Below, in pieces: positions 1 through 8,911 of a DNA stretch of 64,000 nucleotides (within the stretch, counting starts at the first letter, position 1; the number at the start of each line of letters is the position of its first letter). The notes beneath the pieces were generated by a model. The model did not search any database, had not been told where the DNA came from, and saw only the letters and a list, made by a program, of their open reading frames with translations. Position numbers and translations under genes: made by a program. The stretch lies in contig JAHFED010000001.1 in the NCBI GenBank assembly GCA_023248635.1, forward strand, positions 310,001 to 374,000, read 5' to 3'. Origin of the DNA: Myxococcales bacterium. Lineage in GTDB: Bacteria > Myxococcota > UBA727 > VGSZ01.

Positions 1-3000
1 ACGGCGTTGTCGTTGCCGGGGTATTCCTGACCGTCGCCAAACGCCGAGGGTCCCCGAGGAGCATCGGCGAAGGCGGCACCTGGCACGCCCGGGTTTGCGG
101 TGCCGAAGGCTGTGGTGAAGGAGGCGAAGGCCTTCCACGACAGCGTGCTGCCGAGGGGAACGTCGGCGATGCGCAGGCTGAAGATCCGGTCGCCGGCGGT
201 GCGATCGCCGCCGGTGCCGTCGTCTTTGAGCTCGGGCTCGAGCCCGGCGAGGGGTGCGCCCTCGTCGGGGAAGCCGGAAAGAGCCACGGTAAAGGGATGG
301 CTCGCCAGCTCCGTGACGCCGTCGCTCGAGAGCGCGGTGCCAAGCGCGAACACGCCTTCGCGTTGCTGAGAGAGAGTCGCCGCCGAGAGGGCGCGGGCGG
401 GCGGTGCTGCCGCGCCCCCGGCGCCGACGCCGACGACGGCCGCCGAGTCAGAGACGAGATAGGTCAAGAGCACATCCACTGTGGGCGGCGCGGCGACGGC
501 TGTGAAGTCGACGACGACCTCACTTTCATTGCCTGATAAATCGGCAACGCCATCGACGGCCAAAGTGTAGGTCCCCCCCCCCGTCATCGGCGTCGTCGTG
601 AGGATCACGATGTCGGAGCTCAGCGGCGCGAAGTTCGCATTGAAGGCGGCGCCGTGGAGCTCATCTGAGGCGCCGAAGGTCACAGCGGTGATGTCGACTT
701 CAGTGAGCACATAGCTGGTGATGCGCGAGGCCGAATCGGCGGTCACCGGCTCGTTCCACAGCACCGCCACCGAGGTGGGCGAGAACGGAAACACCCTTTC
801 GATCTCGGGTGGATCGAACTCGCCGAAGCCGGGAAAGGGCAAAGAGGCCGAGACCAAGGTGTTGCCGGCGACGTCGTCGACGCCAGCGACGGTCAGGGTG
901 TAGGCGGCCTGCCGCGTCTGCAGCGTCGTCGTCAAAAGCGCCCGGGACCCACCACCCAACACGCGCACGGCGCTGATGGTCGGCGGTGCGTCGGCGGCGG
1001 CGATGCTGAAGTCGGTGATGGACACCGAGGCCTCGGCGAGACGCTCGGAAAAGACCACCTCGATTTCGGTGGGCGACGTCGGGCGCACCGTGCCGAGCGC
1101 GGGCGGAACGTCATCGACCAGGGGTTGGAAAGGCTGAAAAAAGGCCGGGCTGGTGAAGCCGGCGGTCAGCGGCCCGGGCAGCGCGTTGCCGAAAGCGTCG
1201 GCGAGCCCCGAGATGACGACGGCGTAGGCTTGGTCGTTCTGCATGGGCCCCGTGCGCACGACGACTTGGGTGGCAAGCGGTTGCCCGACGACGCTCTCGA
1301 CCACGGGCAGCGCGGCACCGCTGTCATCGGCGACGCCAACGTTCAAGCTGCCTTCGACGACGACGGCTTCGTCGAAGCTCAGCAGCGCGCTCTCGCTGTC
1401 GCGGGCACGGGCGGCCAGCAGACGAGGAGCGTCGTCGTCGACCGCGCCAGAGACGAAGGCCGGCAGCTCGATGAGACCGTCATCGTAGTCGGTGCCGCGT
1501 CCAAAGGGCGTGTCGCGCCACGTTCCGACGATCTCTGGTTCGAGCGCGCGATCGGTCTCGCCGACGATGACGACGCTGTCGGGGTTCTCGCGTTTGAAGA
1601 TCACGCCCGGCCCCGGAAGGTCGGCGCCGTTGGTCGAGAGCCGCGCGCCCAAGTACGAGGTGCCGTCGCGGCCGCTGAGGGTGACGGGGTCGACGGCGAC
1701 GCCGCCCAGATCGTTGCGGGTGGCGAGCCCCTTGCTCACCGTCTCGAGGGTGATCGGCGGGTCGACGGCGTCTTCGGCGTCGCCATAAGCAAGCTTGAAG
1801 GCGTAGGCGCCGGCCGGCAGGCGCAGCGTCAAGCTGAGCACGTCATCGTCGCCAGTGCGGGCGAAGCGGAAACCCTCACGACCCGCGACATCGGTGCGCG
1901 CAAACACGCGCAGGTCCTGGCCGTCGACACCTCGGGCGTCGCGCAGCGCTGTTCCCGTCAAATAGAGGTCCTTGCCGGGCGGCAGTCCCTTGGTGGCGCC
2001 GTCGATCGACAGCCAGGCGAAGTCCACGATGGCCTGGAAAGTCACCAGCGAGAGCGAAAGGGCACGAGCGTCGACGGTGACCTCCTTCACCACGTTGCCA
2101 GCGACGTCGAAGGCGCCGCGCACATCGAGCGCATAGGTGTGAGCGCGCGTGTGCGCTTCGGTGACGACGAAGACGTCACGTCCGCGTTGAAAGGCCGCAA
2201 AGGTCTGCAGCCCCTCGATGCGGTAGTTCGCGGCGTTTTCGGCGGCGATGCGATCGAGCTCTTCGGAAAAAGTGACGACGAAGACTTCGCCGGTGGCTGG
2301 ATCCGCGGGCCGCGCCGCGGGGTTGACCTCGACGATGGAGCCGCCGCGCACCGAGACGACGACGGGCGGCGTGCGGTCGGGCCCGACGACGATGGACGCG
2401 CCGGGCGCGATGGAGTTCTGCTGCAGCGAGGCATCGGCGACGTTCTTGACGCTGACGCGATGTCCCCGCCGGGGATCGACCCGCTGGTGCGTGAGCACCA
2501 CCTGGCTGCCCACGACCTGCACGGCGACGACGGAGACCGCAGCGTTGGCCTCGTCGACGAGGAGGTAATTCGACGCCAGGCCACCAGACTGCACGTCGAC
2601 GTCTTCGGAAAACACCACCCGCGTTTGGTCGACGCCCAAGAAGGAGGCGGCCACCAGGCGTGGAGACTGGTCGTCGTCGGCCGACACGGTCAGGGGCGCG
2701 GGGCAGAGGCTGCACACGCCGTTTTCGCGCGCTTCGGGGATGCCCGCCGGCGTCAGCGGGGCGTGGTCCCTCACATCTGCGCTCGCCAGTCCCACGTTCG
2801 GCAACAGTGTCCCCTCGGAGGGCAAGGCAAAGACCTCACCGCCCAGATCGTCGTCGTAGCCAAGATCACCACCTCCCAATCTTGCATTGAGATTGACGAA
2901 GTTCTTGTTGCTGCTCTCGTCGCCGAAGCTGTCGCGCCTGATTACCAGGCAATCAGGCTGCCCCGACGGCGACGACGTCAACACGTCTTCGATCTGCAGG

Positions 3001-4049
3001 ATACGCGCATTGCCGGGCCATTCCTCGGTGCCGGTGAATCCCTCATTTGGCGATCCATCAGTATACTTATAAAGTACGCGCATGCCGCGCGGTAAACCCA
3101 ACACCTTCGAAAAGACGCCGTCGCCAGCGACTTCGTCTCCGTTGGTGCCGTCGTCGAGCAGCTCGGTGAGCGGGTCGTTGGGGGTCAGGCGGGGTCGCAA
3201 GGTGCCGGCCGAATCGGGGACGGGCGACGCGGGGTCGAGGGTGATGCCGAGGAAGACCTTGCCCTCCTTGGGAGGCTGACGAAGAAACTGCGCCGCGCCG
3301 TTGCCATCTTTGGCCTGGCCGCTGGCGTCGACGGCGAAGAGCACGTTGACCTGGCTTGGATCGCAGACGATGGGCACCAGGGCGGCGTCGACGGCGGCTT
3401 CGAGCGCGGCGGCGTAGGCAGCGGGCTCGACGCCTGCGGTGCCCAGCGCACCCGCGTCGGCGCCGGCGGAGCTGCGATCGAAGCCGGGATCGCCGGAGGT
3501 GGGATCGAGCACGGCGAAGACATCGCCGACGAGGGCGCGAAAGGCGGCCACGCGTTCCTCGTCGCCGCCGGCGTTGTCGAGCACGGCTTGCAGCGTCACC
3601 GGCGGCGTCGATGCCAGCGACTGGCGCTCGCGCACCGCGTAGCGCTCGACGATCTGGGCCGCGGCGGTGCTCGACACTCCCATGTCATCGCGCGCGGTCT
3701 CGGAGCCAGCGGGTGCTTCGGCGACGAAGTCTTTGGCGACGAACGAACCGCCTTCGACGACGATGCGGACATTGAAGTGGTCGAGTCCCTCTCCCAGGGC
3801 GAGGGTGAAGGTCTCGTCGAGGCGCGCATCGGTCTCGGCGAGCACGGCGCCGTCGACGGAGATCGCCTTGGCTTTGAGGCTGCGGCCCTCGGCGCGGGTG
3901 CGCAGCGCGTCAGGCACGTCGTTGACGCGACCCTCGATGGTCGCTTCGGCCTCTGGTGTGGCCTCGAAGTTCCCAAAGGTCCCGCAGGCCTCGAGGCCGC
4001 ACCCCGACGACGACAACAGCGCCAGGAACAAGATGGTGCATCTGATCAT
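1..4049 (-). CDS. Giant Ig-like-repeat surface lipoprotein (C-terminus beyond window)
   Basis: At least 1349 residues are visible and the C-terminus lies beyond the left edge. The ATG at 4049 overlaps the stop of the upstream lipoprotein gene by 4 bases, so the two are probably translationally coupled. The N-terminus is a lipoprotein signal peptide with lipobox LSSSGC. Several modules look like bacterial Ig-like (SbsA-type) domains, recognisable by recurring phrases such as VVFSEDVD, VTFSEELD and VVFSERLAE. Two copies of an Asp/Gly motif, LLDDGTNGDEVAGDGVFS near residue 295 and LKDDGTGGDRTAGDRIFS near residue 1270, resemble the choice-of-anchor X module and may bind calcium. It is probably a surface adhesin or scaffold. 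Its place behind an amylase and a cohesin-like lipoprotein suggests a shared role on the cell surface. The family call is by motif only. Confidence 0.85.
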   Translation of the reverse strand, partial: MIRCTILFLALLSSSGCGLEACGTFGNFEATPEAEATIEGRVNDVPDALRTRAEGRSLKAKAISVDGAVLAETDARLDETFTLALGEGLDHFNVRIVVEGGSFVAKDFVAEAPAGSETARDDMGVSSTAAAQIVERYAVRERQSLASTPPVTLQAVLDNAGGDEERVAAFRALVGDVFAVLDPTSGDPGFDRSSAGADAGALGTAGVEPAAYAAALEAAVDAALVPIVCDPSQVNVLFAVDASGQAKDGNGAAQFLRQPPKEGKVFLGITLDPASPVPDSAGTLRPRLTPNDPLTELLDDGTNGDEVAGDGVFSKVLGLPRGMRVLYKYTDGSPNEGFTGTEEWPGNARILQIEDVLTSSPSGQPDCLVIRRDSFGDESSNKNFVNLNARLGGGDLGYDDDLGGEVFALPSEGTLLPNVGLASADVRDHAPLTPAGIPEARENGVCSLCPAPLTVSADDDQSPRLVAASFLGVDQTRVVFSEDVDVQSGGLASNYLLVDEANAAVSVVAVQVVGSQVVLTHQRVDPRRGHRVSVKNVADASLQQNSIAPGASIVVGPDRTPPVVVSVRGGSIVEVNPAARPADPATGEVFVVTFSEELDRIAAENAANYRIEGLQTFAAFQRGRDVFVVTEAHTRAHTYALDVRGAFDVAGNVVKEVTVDARALSLSLVTFQAIVDFAWLSIDGATKGLPPGKDLYLTGTALRDARGVDGQDLRVFARTDVAGREGFRFARTGDDDVLSLTLRLPAGAYAFKLAYGDAEDAVDPPITLETVSKGLATRNDLGGVAVDPVTLSGRDGTSYLGARLSTNGADLPGPGVIFKRENPDSVVIVGETDRALEPEIVGTWRDTPFGRGTDYDDGLIELPAFVSGAVDDDAPRLLAARARDSESALLSFDEAVVVEGSLNVGVADDSGAALPVVESVVGQPLATQVVVRTGPMQNDQAYAVVISGLADAFGNALPGPLTAGFTSPAFFQPFQPLVDDVPPALGTVRPTSPTEIEVVFSERLAEASVSITDFSIAAADAPPTISAVRVLGGGSRALLTTTLQTRQAAYTLTVAGVDDVAGNTLVSASLPFPGFGEFDPPEIERVFPFSPTSVAVLWNEPVTADSASRITSYVLTEVDITAVTFGASDELHGAAFNANFAPLSSDIVILTTTPMTGGGTYTLAVDGVADLSGNESEVVVDFTAVAAPPTVDVLLTYLVSDSAAVVGVGAGGAAAPPARALSAATLSQQREGVFALGTALSSDGVTELASHPFTVALSGFPDEGAPLAGLEPELKDDGTGGDRTAGDRIFSLRIADVPLGSTLSWKAFASFTTAFGTANPGVPGAAFADAPRGPSAFGDGQEYPGNDNA

Positions 4050-4480
4050 GGCGCCACCACCGTGAGTGCGCGTTTGACGCCCTGCTGATCAACGCCGGCC
4101 GCGCCGCTGAGCACCGGGGTCGCGCCCTCGTCGATGCTCAAGACGACGAGAGGACCGTCTTGCAGCGGCAGGCGCCGCGTATCGCCGACGACGACGGTGA
4201 AGTGGGCCTTGCCCCCCTGGTCGCCCCCCAGTCCCGCCTCGACCACGTCGTGATCGGCGATGGGCGTCACGGCGCTGGCGTTGCCTTCATCGACGTCGAT
4301 ATCGACCTCGAAGGCGCGCAGGGGCTGTTCGAGGCCAACGAGCACGAGGGTCGCGCTGGACCCACTGACGTCGACACGCACGCTGCCCACCGGCTGCACC
4401 GGGGGTGGATCGATCACCGGAACATCGCAGGCACACGCAGCCAGCGTCGTCAGCGCACCAGCCCAAAGGAGCGCGCGCAT
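4046..4480 (-). CDS. Small lipoprotein with cohesin-like domain
   Basis: This 144-residue protein has a signal peptide and lipobox LAAC near residue 15, so it should be lipid-anchored. The start is fixed by a strong AAGGAGG located inside the end of the amylase gene, with only one base between that gene's stop and this ATG. The body is a beta-rich domain of about 120 residues. The segments LRAFEVDIDV and GPLVVLSIDEG sit where cohesins carry their GFSF.L.YD and G.LATI.F strands. Cohesins bind dockerins, and the amylase encoded just upstream ends in a dockerin-like loop. The cohesin reading is inference from strand pattern, length and context, not a proven match. A generic Ig-like domain remains possible. 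Confidence 0.8.
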   Translation of the reverse strand: MRALLWAGALTTLAACACDVPVIDPPPVQPVGSVRVDVSGSSATLVLVGLEQPLRAFEVDIDVDEGNASAVTPIADHDVVEAGLGGDQGGKAHFTVVVGDTRRLPLQDGPLVVLSIDEGATPVLSGAAGVDQQGVKRALTVVAP

Positions 4481-4481
4481 C

Positions 4482-7400
4482 TCAGTCCTCCTTCTCGATG
4501 GCGGCGCCGATGGCCTGATCCAGGTCGACGACGTCGACCCGGCCGTTGTTGTCGACGTCGACGTCGGCGTCGGGTGGGCTGTCGGTGGCGATGGCCACGG
4601 CGATGCGCAAGACGCGGGCGCGCTCGTCGGCCGACAGCGCTGGGCAGCCGTTCCCCGCGGATCCAGCGACGTCCGGACAGCGATCGCAAACGTCACCAAC
4701 GGCGTCTTCGTCGAAGTCCAACTGCAAGGGATCGCCTGCGCTGGGACAGAGATCGTCGCCGTTGGCCACGCCGTCGCCGTCGTCGTCGGCGGCTGGGTCA
4801 CCTTCTCCTTCTCCTTCGCCTTCTCCTTCCCCTTCTCCTTCCCCTTCTCCCCCTTCGTCGCCTTCCCCTTCGCCCTCACCCTCACCCTCGCCTTCTCCTT
4901 CCGCGGGTTCACCGGGCGAACGCAGCCGCACGAAGCCGTCGACGAAACGCTCCGTGGAGCCCTGCAGGGGCGGGCCAGGCAGCAGGTCTTCGTCGTCGAG
5001 GCGGGCCGCGATCAGCGTCGGGGCCAGAGCCAGGGCCGTGTGCACGCGGAGGTCGAAAGCGGCGCCGTCGACGATGACCAGATCAACCACCGCGCGGGCC
5101 ACGGCCGCGTTGTCGGGCAGCGCGCGGGCTGGGGCGGTCTCGATGCTGCGACGCAACGCAATCGCACCATCGACCACGATCTCCACCAGGCCGCGGTCGA
5201 TGACGTCGTCGGGGGAGGCAGCGGCTCCTGCGGCCACGCTCCCGCACTCCGACAGGCCGCCCGCCCCAGGCACACACAAGGGCACCACCACTTCATCGTG
5301 GGCCTCGGCAGCGCCCGCCACCGCTCTCACGAAGCGCAGATGCAATGCGTGCACGCCCGCTGCGAGGGTGGCCAGCGGGATGGCAGCGATCTCCAAAACG
5401 ACGTCGTCAGCGGCACCCGTCGGGTCGTCGAAGGCCGGCGGCGCCAGAATGACGAAGGAGCGCGCGGGCACACCGACGAAGACGACCCCGTGCCCCGTGG
5501 GAGGCTGCAGGCCGTCGTTGACGAGGGCGAAGCGATTGCGGGCCTCTTGCACTTCGGGCTGCTCGGCGGCGGCAAGCAGGGCCGGATCGAGCACGGTCTG
5601 CGTCGCTCCAAAGGTGGCGTGTCCGGTGAGGTCGCGCAGCTCGGTGCCGGGCGGAAAGCGGGTGGCGATGAAGGCGCCCTGGTTGGCGTCGTTGCCGAAG
5701 CCCACGTCGCCGCCTTCGCCGTCGTTGAGCACCACGATGCCAGCGGCGTCGCCGTCGACGTCGCGTTCGTAGGCCCAGGCGTTGTCGCCGACCAAGAGGT
5801 TCTCCATGCTGCCGCGCGCCATCCGTCGAGCAGCCCGCACCGTCGAGACCAGCGAGGTCTGGGGACCACCCGAGAAGGAATCGCCCAAGGCGTCGGCTCG
5901 ACCCGAGCGCACGAAGGAAAGTGAGCTCCAGTGGTTGCCGTCGTAAAAGACCGCGGCGTCGGCGTCGCGGGTCAAGATGAAGGCATGGCTGAGATCCGTG
6001 GCACCGCTGCGATACACGCCGCCGTCTTCGCAGCGCGAGAAGCGTGCATCGGCGTTGCTCGTCGTGAAGGCGGTGCCCGGCGCCCCGCATTCATCGTGCG
6101 ATTGGACGAACGCGATGCCGCTGCCCCGGTTCAATCCACCAAAGGCACCGATGTCCTCGCAGCCGGGCGTGCGCTTCACCGACAGCTGACCAATGTCGCC
6201 GCTGTGTATGCCTGCACGTCCGCCAATGTTGAAGAAGAGCGGAAAGTCAAGCACCCGCTGTCCGCCGACGATATAAGGACGCAAAGCGTCACAAGATCCA
6301 GTAAAGTCCTCACCAAAAATCGCGGCATCATCGACGAGGTCGACGTCGTTGGCGTCGTTAAAACCATGCAGTTCATCGTAGGTGTCTTGGATGACCTTGT
6401 TGAAAGCGATCGGGTCATCGGGGAAATCTTCACCGTAGAAATTGGGCCAGACATGCTTGATGGCATCGAGCCGAAAGCCATCGGCGCCGGTGTCGAGCAT
6501 CAGCCAGCGGATCCAGCGCAGCAGCCACGCGCGCGGGTCCTCGGGATGGGGCGTCGTCGGCGTCGAAAAGCGGTAGGTCGCCCGGTCGGCGTCGTCGCGA
6601 TCGTTGCGCACGAAGGTGGGCAAAGGCGTGCCCAAAATGGAATTGCGGCCATCGATGCCCCGCGCGCCATCACCGGTGGCGTACTGCTCGGTGGCGAGGT
6701 CGTTCAGCCCGAGCAGCGACCAATTGGAGACCTCGAAGCCGAAGTCGTCGAAGTTGGTCATGCGTGGGGCCCGCACCACGTGCGTGTAGCCGTCGAAGAA
6801 GGCAGGCAACGGCGACGGGGCGCCGGGATCGAGCAGGGCCTCGGCGAGGGTCATGCTCGCCACGCGCACCTCAGTGCTGTCCTGTCGCACGCACACCTCG
6901 GCGCCGGCACCCAAAGAGACGCCTTGTTCGTCGACAACACGCCACTGGTTGCCGCCAAAGGCATCGCCGTCGACGGTGGCTGCGGGTTGGCGGGCGCAGA
7001 AGGGGCAGCCCGTGCCGCCGTCGTCGCACTGCCCGTTGTTGGGGATGCGCGCCGGCAGGACGTGAAAGTCCCAGACGCTGGTGCCCGGGAAGCCGTCGTC
7101 GCCCCCGAGCTCGACAAAACCTCCGATGTCATCGGCAGCGACCCCGGCGTTCTCGATGGTGTTGGGATTGCCCTGGTGGTTCATGACGACGTCGAAGTAG
7201 ACGCGAACGCCGAAGCGATGGGCGGCAGCGACCAGGGACTGCAATTCGGCGTGGGTGCCGTAGCGAGTGGCCACGGTCCCGCGCTGCGAGCGATCGCCGA
7301 GGTCGAAGCGGTCGTACACAGCGAAGCCGACATCGCGCACGCCCTCGGTCCCCTTGGTGGGCGGCGGCAGCCACAGTGCGTCGTAGCCCGCGTTTTTCAC

Positions 7401-7529
7401 CTCGGGCAGGCGGGCTTCGATCTCCGCCCAGGGGGTCTCGAAATACTGGAGGATGAGCTCAGCTCGCGCCGGGAGGGCCATCGCCGTGACGACGACGAAA
7501 ACACACCCAGCGGTCGGTGAGCGAAGCAT
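4482..7529 (-). CDS. Secreted GH13 alpha-amylase with GE linker, TSP3 repeats and dockerin-like end
   Basis: A secreted alpha-glucan hydrolase of 1015 residues. The four GH13 regions are present: DVVMNH (113-118), GFRLDAIKH with nucleophile D355, IFGEDF with acid/base E407, and FVQSHD with transition-state stabiliser D479. A signal peptide ends near ARA (residues 21-23). This favours the ATG at 7529 over the in-frame ATG at 7577. After the beta-sandwich region comes a Gly-Glu repeat linker, then thrombospondin-type-3-like Asp-rich repeats (DGDGVANGDDLCP, DEDAVGDVCDRCP). The C-terminus carries one near-perfect dockerin calcium loop, DVDNNGRVDVVD. It is first in an operon with the cohesin-like lipoprotein and the giant lipoprotein. 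The codon use of nucleotides 6170-6480, which encode the catalytic core, is less GC-biased than the rest. Confidence 0.93.
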   Translation of the reverse strand: MLRSPTAGCVFVVVTAMALPARAELILQYFETPWAEIEARLPEVKNAGYDALWLPPPTKGTEGVRDVGFAVYDRFDLGDRSQRGTVATRYGTHAELQSLVAAAHRFGVRVYFDVVMNHQGNPNTIENAGVAADDIGGFVELGGDDGFPGTSVWDFHVLPARIPNNGQCDDGGTGCPFCARQPAATVDGDAFGGNQWRVVDEQGVSLGAGAEVCVRQDSTEVRVASMTLAEALLDPGAPSPLPAFFDGYTHVVRAPRMTNFDDFGFEVSNWSLLGLNDLATEQYATGDGARGIDGRNSILGTPLPTFVRNDRDDADRATYRFSTPTTPHPEDPRAWLLRWIRWLMLDTGADGFRLDAIKHVWPNFYGEDFPDDPIAFNKVIQDTYDELHGFNDANDVDLVDDAAIFGEDFTGSCDALRPYIVGGQRVLDFPLFFNIGGRAGIHSGDIGQLSVKRTPGCEDIGAFGGLNRGSGIAFVQSHDECGAPGTAFTTSNADARFSRCEDGGVYRSGATDLSHAFILTRDADAAVFYDGNHWSSLSFVRSGRADALGDSFSGGPQTSLVSTVRAARRMARGSMENLLVGDNAWAYERDVDGDAAGIVVLNDGEGGDVGFGNDANQGAFIATRFPPGTELRDLTGHATFGATQTVLDPALLAAAEQPEVQEARNRFALVNDGLQPPTGHGVVFVGVPARSFVILAPPAFDDPTGAADDVVLEIAAIPLATLAAGVHALHLRFVRAVAGAAEAHDEVVVPLCVPGAGGLSECGSVAAGAAASPDDVIDRGLVEIVVDGAIALRRSIETAPARALPDNAAVARAVVDLVIVDGAAFDLRVHTALALAPTLIAARLDDEDLLPGPPLQGSTERFVDGFVRLRSPGEPAEGEGEGEGEGEGEGDEGGEGEGEGEGEGEGEGEGDPAADDDGDGVANGDDLCPSAGDPLQLDFDEDAVGDVCDRCPDVAGSAGNGCPALSADERARVLRIAVAIATDSPPDADVDVDNNGRVDVVDLDQAIGAAIEKED

Positions 7530-7620
7530 CGGACATTTCCCTACCAGGGCTGACCATCGGCGAAACGGGGGATCCACCGATCCCTGCCTCCTCCGTCGTT
7601 GGGACGATGCAGTCGCCGGT

Positions 7621-7780
7621 CTGATCCCCGATCTCGCTGAACTTCGACCGCGGACCGGTCTCGGTCACCTCCGTCGGGGATGCTCTTCTGGGAGGTCTGG
7701 TGCAGACCTCCCCCCGCGCCGGCCGAGCCGGACGCGGGCCCCCCCACCAACTCCGCGTTCCGCGGGCGCGCTTCACGCGC
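7621..7780 (-). repeat. Mosaic repeat R4, copy 1
   Basis: This is the main content of the 434-base gene-free stretch 7530-7963. Read on the minus strand it matches the tandem units at 26224-26561 block by block. The shared blocks are GCGGAGTTGG, CGTCCGGCT, GCCGGCG, a GGTCTGCA-CAGACC hairpin, CATCCCCGAC and CGAGATCGGGGAT. It is more diverged than the two later copies. I see no promoter or gene in the rest of this stretch. Confidence 0.75.
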
Positions 7781-7963
7781 ATCATCCCGCGTCTTTCCCA
7801 TCTCGGAACGCGGTCGAACATCAAGCGGACGCGGGATGAGGGCGGAGAGTTCATTGGCGCTGCGGCCTTTGGCCCCAAGCCGCATCCTCCGGCCTGCGCG
7901 CCAATTTGGGACGCGCCGCGAGCGCACTGATTTCCCTGCGCCCTCGGCACGTAACCTGGTCCC

Positions 7964-8881
7964 ATGTTCAAGCGCCTCGCCCCCTTGGCTTTGACCCTCA
8001 CCCTCGGCCTGTCCTGCACCACGGCCCTCGATGCCCCCGGCGAAGGCGAAGGCGAAGGCAAAAGCGAAGGCGAAGGCGAAGGCGAAGACAGCGGGGACGC
8101 CGACGACGACGGCGTCGCGGATGCGTTCGACGCCGACACGACTGATCCCTGCGTGCCCAACGACGCAGCCAGGGCCTGCATCGCTGGGGGCAACGACGAC
8201 GACGACGACGACGGCGTGGAAAACGGCCTCGACACCGATCCCTCGGATCCCTGCCAGCCGAGCACCGACGCCCCCAGCTGCTTCGTCGGTGACTCCGACG
8301 GTGACGGCGTCGTCAATCTTGCGGATCCTGCCGCTCTCGATCCGTGCGTGCCCGATGCCGACACGCAGGCCTGCCTCGAGGCCAACGACCCGGGGGAGGG
8401 CGAAGGCGAAGGCGAAGGCGAGGGCGAAGGCGAAGGCGAGGGCGAAGGCGAGGGCGAGGGCGAGGGCTCAGGCGGCGATGATGGGGATGCCGTCGTCAAC
8501 GCGCCCATCGGCGAGGGCGAGGGCGAAGGCGAAGGCGAGGGCGACGGCGGCGGAGGTGGCGGCGGCGGTGGCGGCGACAGCGGGCTGGGGGGCTGCGCTT
8601 TTCTGTACGATGGCGTCGATCACCCGGTGTCGCTCCCAGGAGCGAATTGCCACAACCTGGTCGGCGGTGTCGTGCTGGATGGAACGAGCGCCAGCGATCG
8701 GGAAGATTGCTATACGAAAATCAGCTTTGGGAGCTGCAACTGCGCAATCTACGGGGTCAAGGGCTATTTCCCCGTTCAGGGTCAGAGCTACTTCCTCGAT
8801 CAGCGCTTCGGCAACAGCGACACCGTCAGCAGCGAGTTCTGCCAGAGCAACGGTCCAAACGTGGCCGCGACCCAACTGTAG
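7964..8881 (+). CDS. GE-repeat lipoprotein with TSP3-like Asp-rich repeats
   Basis: A 305-residue lipoprotein with lipobox GLSC at about residue 18. It has three Gly-Glu tracts, at about residues 26-43, 145-167 and 185-193. Between the first two are three repeats of the form DDDGV...DP.DPC.P....C, which resemble the calcium-binding thrombospondin type 3 repeats of deltaproteobacterial surface proteins. A glycine run leads into a cysteine-containing globular C-terminal domain of about 100 residues (from LGGCAFLYDG) that I do not recognise. The GE tracts are built from GGCGAA/GAGGGC hexanucleotides, so copy-number changes would keep frame. It is monocistronic and convergent with the following gene. 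Function is unknown beyond probable surface display. Confidence 0.85.
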   Translation: MFKRLAPLALTLTLGLSCTTALDAPGEGEGEGKSEGEGEGEDSGDADDDGVADAFDADTTDPCVPNDAARACIAGGNDDDDDDGVENGLDTDPSDPCQPSTDAPSCFVGDSDGDGVVNLADPAALDPCVPDADTQACLEANDPGEGEGEGEGEGEGEGEGEGEGEGEGSGGDDGDAVVNAPIGEGEGEGEGEGDGGGGGGGGGGDSGLGGCAFLYDGVDHPVSLPGANCHNLVGGVVLDGTSASDREDCYTKISFGSCNCAIYGVKGYFPVQGQSYFLDQRFGNSDTVSSEFCQSNGPNVAATQL

Positions 8882-8911
8882 GCGCCCATCCTCGTCGAAC
8901 GTCGTCGAGGA

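Noticed and set aside
1125-3095. A 656-codon open frame on the plus strand opposite the giant lipoprotein
   Set aside because: It has no ribosome site and Arg/Asp-biased, low-complexity content. The minus frame carries a lipobox and Ig-like modules. Long antisense frames are common in this GC3-rich DNA.
8395-8465. Hexanucleotide repeat as a CRISPR or a regulatory array
   Set aside because: It is in frame inside a gene and encodes Gly-Glu. The 6-base period fits a protein tether.
8887-8911. Hairpin between two convergent gene ends as a rho-independent terminator
   Set aside because: The stem has a mismatch and no T-tract on either side, so it was not listed as a terminator.
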